A stretch of 64,000 bases of DNA from the NCBI GenBank assembly GCA_964588385.1, contig CAZPPG010000008.1:1-64000 (forward strand), given 5' to 3'. Positions 46,011 to 53,793 of this stretch are shown in pieces. This DNA comes from JAHBWV01 sp964588385 (GTDB taxonomy: Bacteria; Planctomycetota; Phycisphaerae; Phycisphaerales; UBA1924). Under the pieces are notes generated by a model that was not told where the DNA came from, did not search any database, and saw nothing but the letters and a program-made list of their open reading frames with translations. The translations under genes were made by a program, and so were the position numbers. Position 1 is the stretch's first letter. Every line of letters starts with the position of its first letter.

Positions 46011-47054
46011 ATGAATCCCGCCCCTCGTCGCCTCACGTCCTCAATCCGTCCGCGCCGCCGCGGCGCCGTCAACCTCACAACCGTGATCGCGATCGTCGTC
46101 CTGATCGGCGCGATCCTCCTGAGTGTCGTGGTCTTCGGCGGCGGCGCAACGCCCAAGCCCGCCGCAGGTTCAAGCGTCAAAGATCACATCTCACCCGCCG
46201 AAGCGATGGAAACCATCCTCGACGCGGTCCAGAAGCGCGTCCGTGCGGGCCAGCACGCAGAGGCCGCCGCCATCCTCGAGGAGGCGGTTCGCACCTACGC
46301 AGACCAGCAGCCCCTGCGTCTGGCCCTCGCCGAGTCGTACGTCGCTCTCAACCGTCCCTCCGATGCCTATGACCAGTACCTCGCGGCCCTCTCCATCGGA
46401 CCTCGCGATGCGGCGACCGAGTTCGCCGCCGGCACCATGGCCCGAATGAGCAGCAGGCCGGAACTGGCCATCGAGCACTACGGCGCGGCCCAGACCGCCG
46501 ACCCCGCCAATCCGATCTATCCGCTGTATCTCGCTCAGGTCCAGAAACGCCTCAACCGCACCGACGATGCGAAGGCCTCGCTGCTGCGCGTCGTCAATCT
46601 CCAGCCCGACAATGCCATTGCGTGGGGCACGCTCGCCGACATCGCCCTCACCGAGAACAAGCTCGACCTCTGCACCCAGCACATCGCCAAAGCTCGGGAA
46701 CTCGAGCCGCGGGTTGGCACATGGCGGCTCATCGAAGCACGATTGCTCAAACGTCAGGCCAAGCCGGAACAAGCGTTGCTCGTTCTCAGCGGTCTCTCCG
46801 AGATGGAGAGCCACGAACTCTTCAACGCCCGTCTCGTCGCCGAGTGTCACGCCATGCTGGGACAGCCCCTCGAAGCCGCCAACGTGGTGGCCGCCGCCGC
46901 CGACGCAAACGCGACGGACGCCGACCTGGCGCTCGAAGCAGCCAACTGGCTTCTGCGGGCGAAGGACGCCGAGCGGGCACGCAAGTTCGCCCTGCGAGCC
47001 CGCACCCTGGGGAACGAACAGGCGGGCGAACTCCTGGCCGAACTCGGCGAGTGA
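46011..47054 (+). CDS. Membrane-anchored TPR protein
   Basis: The 347-residue protein has a basic N-terminus (Arg-rich, residues 1-17), a membrane helix at about 22-43, and at least five TPR-type helical pairs between about 60 and 340 (for example ALAESYVALNRPSDAYDQYL and the EHYGAAQTADPAN unit). TPR arrays mediate protein interactions; the catalytic role is none. ATG 46011 gives a membrane anchor that faces the cytosol or spans once. It is divergent from valS and may share a transcript with the large lipoprotein gene, 98 bases downstream. Confidence 0.82.
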   Translation: MNPAPRRLTSSIRPRRRGAVNLTTVIAIVVLIGAILLSVVVFGGGATPKPAAGSSVKDHISPAEAMETILDAVQKRVRAGQHAEAAAILEEAVRTYADQQPLRLALAESYVALNRPSDAYDQYLAALSIGPRDAATEFAAGTMARMSSRPELAIEHYGAAQTADPANPIYPLYLAQVQKRLNRTDDAKASLLRVVNLQPDNAIAWGTLADIALTENKLDLCTQHIAKARELEPRVGTWRLIEARLLKRQAKPEQALLVLSGLSEMESHELFNARLVAECHAMLGQPLEAANVVAAAADANATDADLALEAANWLLRAKDAERARKFALRARTLGNEQAGELLAELGE

Positions 47055-47151
47055 CCAGCGACGCGGCTCCGACGGTCCACCGACGCCCCAAGGACGCCCA
47101 GCCCGGCGGGATCGCCCGGAAGACTTCTCGCGTAACCTGTGAGGTCTGGGA

Positions 47152-48954
47152 ATGTCACGTACGCAGACTCCTCCTGCGTCACGATCCGCACCTCGCGTCC
47201 CGTTTCCTTGCATGCCACCGCTCGCCATCGATCGCGCCCGCCCGCACCCGTGGCTCTTGGCCTATTGGCTGGTGTGCGCGCTCTGGCTCGGGGCGTGCGC
47301 GTCAACGACCTCCGACACATTCCGGGATGCCCCTGCGCGAGTGCGTGCCCCACAGGGCCCCGTCGTCGCGGTCGAAGATCGGGTCGATCACATCATGGGA
47401 ACGACCCTGGTGATGCCGGTCACGGTCCCCCCGGAGCTCGCCAAGCCCGGGCCGATTGAGGCGGTACTCGAGGACGGACGCGATGTCGGTGCGCGCCTGA
47501 TCTGGTTCGATGTGACCGCTGATCCCGATGAGCACGCGCGATGGCTTCCTCCGGCGGGGCTCTGGAAGGCGATCGAGCATCCGGATGGTGCACATGGTGC
47601 CGGCCCCGGGTTCTGGGCCGTGGTGGCGTCGCTGCCTCTCGACGCTGCGGGCCAGGGCCTTTGGATCCAGCGCGGCCTCTTGGAGATCAACTGGCTCGGC
47701 GTCCCTCTCGTCGACGATGGCCACCCGGCGCTCGCCCCCGTACGTCCCCAAGCCCTCGCCTCTCCGGGCTACGCCGCATTCGTTGGCCCCGAGCGGCAGA
47801 GCCCCCTGCGGCGATGGCGAGCGCGTCTGGCGACAGAGGGCATCGCGTCCTCGCTGCCCGCGCTGCTCTCTGATCCGGGCGAAGGCGCTCGCTCGCAAGA
47901 TCCCGTCGAGTCCCTCGCGTCCCAGCAAGAGGCACGCTGGGCTGTGGCGCTCCTCCGCCTGCATGCCGACGACCCCGATGTATGCGAGAATCTCCGCCGC
48001 GCCCTGTGTGCCCACGCGGCATTTGAGAACGGCATCTGGGCCCCGGCATGGGCGCTCGATCAGAACGCCCTTGAGAGACTGCTTCAGGACCTGCTCCGTC
48101 CAAACTCCGCGGCGTCTGAGCGCCTGCGCGCCGCCCGATTCTTCATGGACGACCAGCCCCCCGCGATCGCATGGGTCATCGACGATGCCGGCCTTGTCGA
48201 CGCCGCCTCGGGCGCGGCTCTGGCCTCGTTCGGCGTGGTCAACCTCACGGACCGTGCGACATTGGCCTGGGCAGCCCCGGCGCGATCCACCTCCGACGCG
48301 CCCACGCTACAGCCGATCCCGCCGGGCTCCGGGGTGACGCTGAAGAGTGTCTCGTCTCCGGTCGCGGACGGAACAGGGGCCGTCAGCATCAATGTCGGCC
48401 GCTGGAGTGTCGAGCGTCGCGTGCTCAGCGAACCTTTGACCGTCGTGCCCCCCGGATCGCGTATGGGGCCCTTTCTTCCGGGATGGACGCTCGAGAGCTG
48501 GCAATCAGGCCGTGATCCGACTCCCCTGCCCGCGGACGTCGCGTGGACGACCGCTGCGCTGCTCGAACGCCTTCCGGGCGCGGAGGGCGATTGGACTATC
48601 TACGTCGAGTGCATGCGCCCCCCCGACGCTGGCAACGACGCCGACACGGTGCGAATCTGGATTGGTCCACGTGCCCGCCCGAGCGCGGTGCTGCGAATCA
48701 CGCGGGACGGATCAGCAACCAACGAGCTCGCCGTCCAGGGTCAGGACGTCCTCGTGGAGCACCTCAGAGTCGCCGACGATCGATGGTCCTTCCGTGTGCG
48801 ACTCCCCCGGAACTCTGTGGATGCAGAGGGCGTGCTCACGCTCGGCATGGAGCGGCTCGGATCGCGGGCGCGCCGCTGGTCGTGGCCCCGCGCGATGACG
48901 CCTTGGCAGGTCGAGCCCGGGCGCGTCCGTTTCGCGCTCGATCGTTGGGATTGA
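47152..48954 (+). CDS. Large hypothetical lipoprotein
   Basis: The 600-aa product has a lipobox LGAC with Cys49 after a hydrophobic stretch (residues about 34-48), so it is probably a lipoprotein attached to a membrane. ATG 47152 (with GAGG upstream) gives an unusually long 30-residue N-region; ATG 47212 would give a normal signal but lacks a ribosome binding site. The rest is mixed alpha/beta with many Trp and Pro and no motif I recognise. It is probably a planctomycete surface protein. A palindrome follows the stop codon. Confidence 0.65.
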   Translation: MSRTQTPPASRSAPRVPFPCMPPLAIDRARPHPWLLAYWLVCALWLGACASTTSDTFRDAPARVRAPQGPVVAVEDRVDHIMGTTLVMPVTVPPELAKPGPIEAVLEDGRDVGARLIWFDVTADPDEHARWLPPAGLWKAIEHPDGAHGAGPGFWAVVASLPLDAAGQGLWIQRGLLEINWLGVPLVDDGHPALAPVRPQALASPGYAAFVGPERQSPLRRWRARLATEGIASSLPALLSDPGEGARSQDPVESLASQQEARWAVALLRLHADDPDVCENLRRALCAHAAFENGIWAPAWALDQNALERLLQDLLRPNSAASERLRAARFFMDDQPPAIAWVIDDAGLVDAASGAALASFGVVNLTDRATLAWAAPARSTSDAPTLQPIPPGSGVTLKSVSSPVADGTGAVSINVGRWSVERRVLSEPLTVVPPGSRMGPFLPGWTLESWQSGRDPTPLPADVAWTTAALLERLPGAEGDWTIYVECMRPPDAGNDADTVRIWIGPRARPSAVLRITRDGSATNELAVQGQDVLVEHLRVADDRWSFRVRLPRNSVDAEGVLTLGMERLGSRARRWSWPRAMTPWQVEPGRVRFALDRWD

Positions 48955-48963
48955 CCAAGCGCC

Positions 48964-48982
48964 TGCCGCGATCGCGGCATTT
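48964..48982 (+). terminator. Possible terminator after the large lipoprotein gene
   Basis: TGCCGCGATCGCGGCA is a perfect 16-base palindrome that can fold into a six-pair stem with a GATC loop, followed by TTT. It begins 9 bases after the stop codon. The short T run makes it a weak candidate. Confidence 0.35.
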
Positions 48983-49013
48983 GGCGAAGAGGCACCCTGG
49001 CCGCGTCCCGGCC

Positions 49014-49048
49014 TATAGTTTCGGCCCCAGCCGGCATCGAGTGCCGGC
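49014..49048 (+). promoter_or_regulatory. mdh leader: -10-like TATAGT and a hairpin
   Basis: TATAGT at 49014-49019 fits a -10 box 69 bases before mdh. Downstream, GCCGGCA-TCGAG-TGCCGGC (49030-49048) forms a perfect seven-pair hairpin at what would be the 5' end of the transcript. No -35 box is evident. Confidence 0.35.
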
Positions 49049-49087
49049 ATGTTCTGCTAAACCAATAAACGACAGAGGCTTAAGATC

Positions 49088-50068
49088 ATGCGTCGCGCAA
49101 AGATCAGCATCATCGGTGCCGGCAACGTCGGAGCAACGTGCGCCCACTGGGCCGCCGCCAAGGAACTGGGCGACATCGTGCTCTTGGACATCGCGAACAA
49201 GGACAAGCCCGAGCAGCACATGCCCAAGGGCAAGGCGCTCGACTTGGCCTGCTGCGCCCCGATTGAGCGTTTCGACAGCAAGATCACCGGCACGTTCGAC
49301 TACAAGGACATCGCCGGCTCGGACATCGTCGTGATCACCGCCGGTCTTCCCCGCAAGCCCGGCATGAGCCGCGACGACCTGCTCGCCGTCAACGTGCCGA
49401 TCGTCAAGAGCGTGAGCGAGAAGGTCAAGGAGTTCGCGCCGAACTCCATCATCATCGTTGTCGCAAACCCCCTTGACGCCATGGTTTACACGGCATGGAA
49501 GACAACCGGCTTCCCCACCAACCGCATTATGGGCCAGGCCGGTGCCCTCGACGTTGCTCGGTTCCGCGAGTTTGTCGCCATGGAGCTCGGTGTCAGCGTT
49601 GAAGATATCTCCGCCCTGCTGCTCGGCGGCCACGGGGACGACATGGTGCCGCTGCCCCGTCTCACCAGCGTCAGCGGCATCCCGCTCACCGAACTCATGC
49701 CGATGGACAAGATCACCGCCTGCGTCGAACGCGCCAAGGTTGGTGGGGGCGAGATCGTCAAGCTCATGGGCACCAGCGCGTACTACGCACCCGCCAGCGG
49801 CACGATCCAGATGGTCGAAGCGATCATCAAGGACAAGAAGCGGATCATCCCGTCCGCCGCCTATTGCGAGAACGAGTTCGGCGTCGCCCCCGGCCAGAAG
49901 GGCAAGGGGTACTTCGTCGGCGTTCCGGCCCTGCTCGGCACCGGCGGCGTGGAGCGCATCGTCACCTTCAAGCTCACGCCCGATGAGCAGAAGCTGATGG
50001 ACGAGTCCGTGAGCCACGTGAAGGACCTTGTCGGCGCCGTGACCAAGCTGTTCCCGGAACTCGCCTGA
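49088..50068 (+). CDS. mdh: Malate dehydrogenase (LDH-like type)
   Basis: The enzyme interconverts malate and oxaloacetate with NAD+, in the TCA cycle. The NAD-binding glycine loop GAGNVGA (residues about 10-16) is present. The substrate loop is ITAGLPRKPGMSRDDLL: the Arg in PRKPGMSR and the Arg at position 102 by lactate-dehydrogenase numbering are consistent with malate specificity. VANPLDAMVY and the catalytic His in GGHGDDMVPL follow. The length of 326 aa fits the tetrameric LDH-like MDH of many bacteria. ATG 49088 follows AGAGG. Confidence 0.94.
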   Translation: MRRAKISIIGAGNVGATCAHWAAAKELGDIVLLDIANKDKPEQHMPKGKALDLACCAPIERFDSKITGTFDYKDIAGSDIVVITAGLPRKPGMSRDDLLAVNVPIVKSVSEKVKEFAPNSIIIVVANPLDAMVYTAWKTTGFPTNRIMGQAGALDVARFREFVAMELGVSVEDISALLLGGHGDDMVPLPRLTSVSGIPLTELMPMDKITACVERAKVGGGEIVKLMGTSAYYAPASGTIQMVEAIIKDKKRIIPSAAYCENEFGVAPGQKGKGYFVGVPALLGTGGVERIVTFKLTPDEQKLMDESVSHVKDLVGAVTKLFPELA

Positions 50069-50121
50069 TCATCTCGCGCCGTTTGCCCCGTCGCCCTGCT
50101 TTGGCCCTGTAGGAGTCCAGC

Positions 50122-51192
50122 ATGAAGCGCATGTTCACCGCTGCTGCCGCATCGCTCCCGATGCTGAGCATCATCCCCGTCGCCCTCGCCCAGCCCGCTG
50201 AGCCCGCTATCGCGCAGGCCGACACCGGGTTGCGGGTGCCCGCGTGGACGTCGCCCGAGACGCAAGCCGTGGGCCAGATGCTCAGCGGCGTCTGGAAGTC
50301 CGCGGCTGTCACCCAGGCCGATGGAGCTGGCTCGATTCAGGTGGTGATGGCGATCGCGCCGGTTGCGATCGACGGTGTTCCCGACGCGCTGTACGTTGAG
50401 GCCTCCCGCGCCGACGCCCTCTGGGAGCCCTATCGCCAGGCCATTTTTCAGGTCTACCGCTTCAAGGACGGGCTGCGTCTGCGAACCTACGAGCTTCGCA
50501 ATGATCCCGGTATTCGCAACGCCATCGTTGGGCTCGCGTATGTCCCGGAACTCATGCCGAAGCTCACGCGTGATGATCTCATCGCGACCCTTGACCTTGA
50601 TCTGACAAAGCAGCCGGGCGGATACGCGGGCAAGACGCCATACCCCTACCCCACCGGCAGCGGCGGCGCGGTGGAGATGACCAGCCAGATCCAGATCACC
50701 TCCGACAAGCTCGCATCGTCGGACACGGGCTTCGCGGCCGACGGATCCGTCGCATGGGGCTCTGCGCCCGGCGATCGCTACGAGTTCTCAAAGGTCCAGC
50801 CCGATGTCAAGGTCACTCGCCTCCCTGAGGGCGTCGCCATCCTCTCGTTCTATGGTGGTGAGGGCGAGCCCATCAAGGAGGGGCAACTCGCCACCGTGCA
50901 CTACACCGGGTACATCGACGACGGCTTCGCGTTCGACAGCTCGCGCAAGCGGGCTCAGCCGATGACCTTCCGCTGGCCCGGCCAGATGATCCCGGGCTGG
51001 AATCTCGGAATGGCCGACCTGCGCAAGGGCGAGCGGCGTCGCATCATCATTCCTGGCGAGCTCGGATACGGCGAGCGTGGCAATCCGCAAGCCCGTATCG
51101 GCCCGAACCAGAGACTCACCTTCGATCTCGAGTGCGTCCTGCTGCAGGATTCGCCCGCGCAGCCCCAGCCCACGCCCTCTGGCGGCCACTGA
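50122..51192 (+). CDS. Exported CpeT-like domain fused to an FKBP-type peptidyl-prolyl isomerase
   Basis: A signal peptide (residues 1-23, ending ALA) is followed by a domain of about residues 50-200 resembling CpeT/CpcT chromophore-lyase proteins (DALYVEASRADALWEPYRQAIFQVYRF matches the YVEQ...PYRQR signature). Residues about 235-345 are an FKBP domain (GQLATVHYTGYIDDG, FDSSRKRAQP, GMADLRKGERRRIIIPGELGYG). FKBP enzymes isomerise X-Pro bonds in the periplasm. The fusion is unusual: outside cyanobacteria CpeT-like proteins are not phycobilin lyases in any known way, so the lyase role is not assumed. It lies between mdh and a J-domain gene. Confidence 0.82.
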   Translation: MKRMFTAAAASLPMLSIIPVALAQPAEPAIAQADTGLRVPAWTSPETQAVGQMLSGVWKSAAVTQADGAGSIQVVMAIAPVAIDGVPDALYVEASRADALWEPYRQAIFQVYRFKDGLRLRTYELRNDPGIRNAIVGLAYVPELMPKLTRDDLIATLDLDLTKQPGGYAGKTPYPYPTGSGGAVEMTSQIQITSDKLASSDTGFAADGSVAWGSAPGDRYEFSKVQPDVKVTRLPEGVAILSFYGGEGEPIKEGQLATVHYTGYIDDGFAFDSSRKRAQPMTFRWPGQMIPGWNLGMADLRKGERRRIIIPGELGYGERGNPQARIGPNQRLTFDLECVLLQDSPAQPQPTPSGGH

Positions 51193-51255
51193 TCCGGGAC
51201 CGTTCGTTCGATCCCGCGCTCCTCGATTGACGACCGAACGGGGAGTTCCTGGTCG

Positions 51256-52194
51256 ATGCCCAAACGCGACTATTACGAAGTTCTCGGCCTCGCGAAATCC
51301 GCCACCGCGGATGAGATCCGTCGCGCGCATCGCAAACTGGCGCGCGAGCTCCACCCCGATATCAACAAGGCCCCTGACGCCGCGGCGCGATTCGCCGAAC
51401 TGCAGGAGGCATACGAAGTCCTTTCCGACGAGAAGAAGCGCTCGCAGTACGACCGCTTCGGACACGCCGATCCGCGCTCCGCGGGCTCCTCAGGCCAAGA
51501 TGGCGGGCCTTACCGATGGTCGACCCACGGGCAGGATCCGGCCGACCTCGATATGGAGGATCTCGGCTCCGTCTTCGACGCGTTCTTTGGGGATCGCTAC
51601 AGGCCCGGACCGCAGGCCCAAGGCCCTCGAGCCTCGCGTGGCCGCCGGGCGCAGCGACAGCAGAACGTCGAGATCCACGTCCCCTTTCTCGTCGCGGCGA
51701 AGGGCGGCACCCACACGGCACGCCTGACAATCGGCGGCGAGAGCAAGACGATCGAAGTTGTCGTCCCGCCCGGAACCGCGGAAGGCGCAAAGCTCCGCGT
51801 GAAGCCCCCGGGAATCGATGTTCACATCGTGTTCGTCATCAGAGTTGATCCGCACCCCATCCTCTCGCGAAGCGATACCGATGGAAGCGAACTTGACCTC
51901 TTTCTCGACGTACCCCTCACAATCGCCGAGGCCACGCTCGGGGCGACGGTTCAGGTCCCTACCCTTGAAGGGTCGGCAGCGCTCGCGATCCCGCCCGGAA
52001 CCAGTTCCGGGAGGCGATTGCGATTACGCGGGTTGGGGATCAAGCTGCCAGACGGCCGTAGAGGCGACCTCTACGCCGTGACGCGTGTGATCGCGCCCGA
52101 TCCCTCCTTTGTGTCGCAGCCGGTGCGGGACGCGCTCGAGGAGCTTGGAAAGCGTCAGCCATCGCCCCGACAAGGCGCAGGCTGGCCCGGCTGA
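51256..52194 (+). CDS. J-domain protein, CbpA-like (no zinc finger)
   Basis: The N-terminal J domain (residues about 4-70) has the HPD motif in ELHPDINK, which stimulates DnaK ATPase. A Gly/Arg-rich linker follows, then the two C-terminal beta-sandwich substrate-binding domains of DnaJ class proteins (VEIHVPFLVAAKGG, LDVPLTIAEATLGATVQVPTLEG). There is no Cys-rich zinc finger, so it is of the CbpA/type II class rather than DnaJ itself. The length of 312 aa is normal. It follows the CpeT-FKBP gene by 63 bases, so it may join other protein-folding functions. Confidence 0.88.
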   Translation: MPKRDYYEVLGLAKSATADEIRRAHRKLARELHPDINKAPDAAARFAELQEAYEVLSDEKKRSQYDRFGHADPRSAGSSGQDGGPYRWSTHGQDPADLDMEDLGSVFDAFFGDRYRPGPQAQGPRASRGRRAQRQQNVEIHVPFLVAAKGGTHTARLTIGGESKTIEVVVPPGTAEGAKLRVKPPGIDVHIVFVIRVDPHPILSRSDTDGSELDLFLDVPLTIAEATLGATVQVPTLEGSAALAIPPGTSSGRRLRLRGLGIKLPDGRRGDLYAVTRVIAPDPSFVSQPVRDALEELGKRQPSPRQGAGWPG

Positions 52195-52303
52195 GATAAA
52201 CCGAACAAGCTCCCTCCGGCCGGCGTTTGACACGCACGGAGGAGCTCGCGAAAGTAACACGCACGTGGGCTCGTGCCGCGCCACCTTGTAGGAAACCGAC
52301 GAC

Positions 52304-53779
52304 TTGCTCAAGCAGCAGCATCAGCTTTTCGTGTTTCTTCTCGGCGTTGCGGACGCGGTTGTCGTGGCCGGTGCTTGTTACGGAGCGTGGGGCATCCGCC
52401 GCTCCCTCCTCGATGAAGCGCCCCCTCCTGACTGGGAGTCATACTTCAAACAGCCCCTGGTGCTGTTCGCGGTTCCCATCACGCTCTACATGCTCTGGAC
52501 CTTCCGCCTCTACCGTCCGCGCCGGGACCGTTCGCTCCTCCACGAGCTCGCGCAGGTCGGCAAGGCAAGTGTCGGCGCCATGGCCGCGATGATCGTCGTG
52601 CTGTGGGCCGTTGGAAGCGGCGTGATCGAAAGTGAGCCCCGCCGCGTCAATCTTCCGGAGCCCGTCGTTGTCGTGGCCGGTCGCGCCCTGGATGCCGGCC
52701 GAGTGCAGCTCATGTCCCTTGGCGTCGTTCTCCCGCTCCTCCTCGGGGTCCATCGAACCCTTGCGCGCCTCGCGCTGCGGGCGGTGCGCCGCCGCGGCAA
52801 GAACCTCCGCCACGTGGCGATCATCGGCGACGGCCGGCTCGGCTCGATCGTCTGCCGCACGCTCGACAGGAACGCGTGGACCGGCATCCACGTCTCTTAC
52901 TTCATCTCGCACCACGACAATCCGTCCCGCCCGCGCTGCGCCAATCGCCCCGTGGCCGGGGGACTGTCAGAGCTTGAGTCAATCCTCTCGAAGTACCCCG
53001 TGGACTCGGTGTACATCGCGGTTCCCACCGCTCGCTCTGCGATCATTCCGCGCGTCCTCCAGCGCCTTGAGAAGTTCGTCGTGGACGTCCGCATCGTGCC
53101 CGATGTCCAGGCGCGATACCTCCCGCAGAGCATGGCGGTCGCCGAACTCGACGGCATGCCGGTCCTGAGCTACCGCGAGAGCCCGCTCTACGGCCTTGGC
53201 GGGCTGCAGAAGCGGATCATCGACTTCACGGGCGCGATCGTCGCGATCCTCGTGTTCGGGCCCCTCATGCTCCTGATCGCGCTCTGTGTGAGGCTCGGGT
53301 CTCCCGGTCCGGTGATCTTCAGGCAGCGTCGCGTCGGGCTGGGTGGAGAGACCTTCAGCATCTACAAGTTCCGGACGATGTTCCACGTCGAGGACGAGGG
53401 CGAGGGCTCGCTGGAATGGACCAGACGCGGCGATCCGCGCGTCACGCCCGTGGGCCGCTGGCTCCGACGCACGTCCCTCGACGAGCTTCCGCAACTCTTC
53501 AACGTCCTTCGCGGAGAGATGTCCCTCGTCGGCCCTCGTCCCGAGCGCCCCGAACTCGCCGAGCAGTTCCGCGAGAGCTGGCGGGGATACATGCTCCGCC
53601 AGCACGTGAAGGCCGGCATGACCGGATGGGCACAGGTCAACGGGCTCCGGGGCGACTCCAGTCTTCGCAAGCGCTTGCAATACGACCTCTACTACGTCAA
53701 GCACTGGTCGCTCGGGCTCGACCTTCGCATCCTCTGGCTCACGCTCTTTAAGGGCTTTGTGCATCCGAATGCGCACTGA
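52304..53779 (+). CDS. Polyprenyl-phosphate sugar phosphotransferase (WcaJ/WbaP-like)
   Basis: The enzyme transfers a sugar-1-phosphate from a nucleotide sugar to undecaprenyl phosphate, starting an exopolysaccharide. The 491-aa protein has four N-terminal membrane helices (about 10-150), a NAD(P)-like CoA-binding-type domain in the middle, a fifth membrane helix (about 310-330) and the C-terminal catalytic domain: FRQRRVGLGGETFSIYKFRTM, SLDELPQLFNVLRGEMSLVGPRPE and GMTGWAQVNGLRG. The start is TTG at 52304 with TAGGAA upstream. No polysaccharide gene cluster follows it here. Confidence 0.92.
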   Translation: MLKQQHQLFVFLLGVADAVVVAGACYGAWGIRRSLLDEAPPPDWESYFKQPLVLFAVPITLYMLWTFRLYRPRRDRSLLHELAQVGKASVGAMAAMIVVLWAVGSGVIESEPRRVNLPEPVVVVAGRALDAGRVQLMSLGVVLPLLLGVHRTLARLALRAVRRRGKNLRHVAIIGDGRLGSIVCRTLDRNAWTGIHVSYFISHHDNPSRPRCANRPVAGGLSELESILSKYPVDSVYIAVPTARSAIIPRVLQRLEKFVVDVRIVPDVQARYLPQSMAVAELDGMPVLSYRESPLYGLGGLQKRIIDFTGAIVAILVFGPLMLLIALCVRLGSPGPVIFRQRRVGLGGETFSIYKFRTMFHVEDEGEGSLEWTRRGDPRVTPVGRWLRRTSLDELPQLFNVLRGEMSLVGPRPERPELAEQFRESWRGYMLRQHVKAGMTGWAQVNGLRGDSSLRKRLQYDLYYVKHWSLGLDLRILWLTLFKGFVHPNAH

Positions 53780-53793
53780 ACGAGCTGGCTCTC

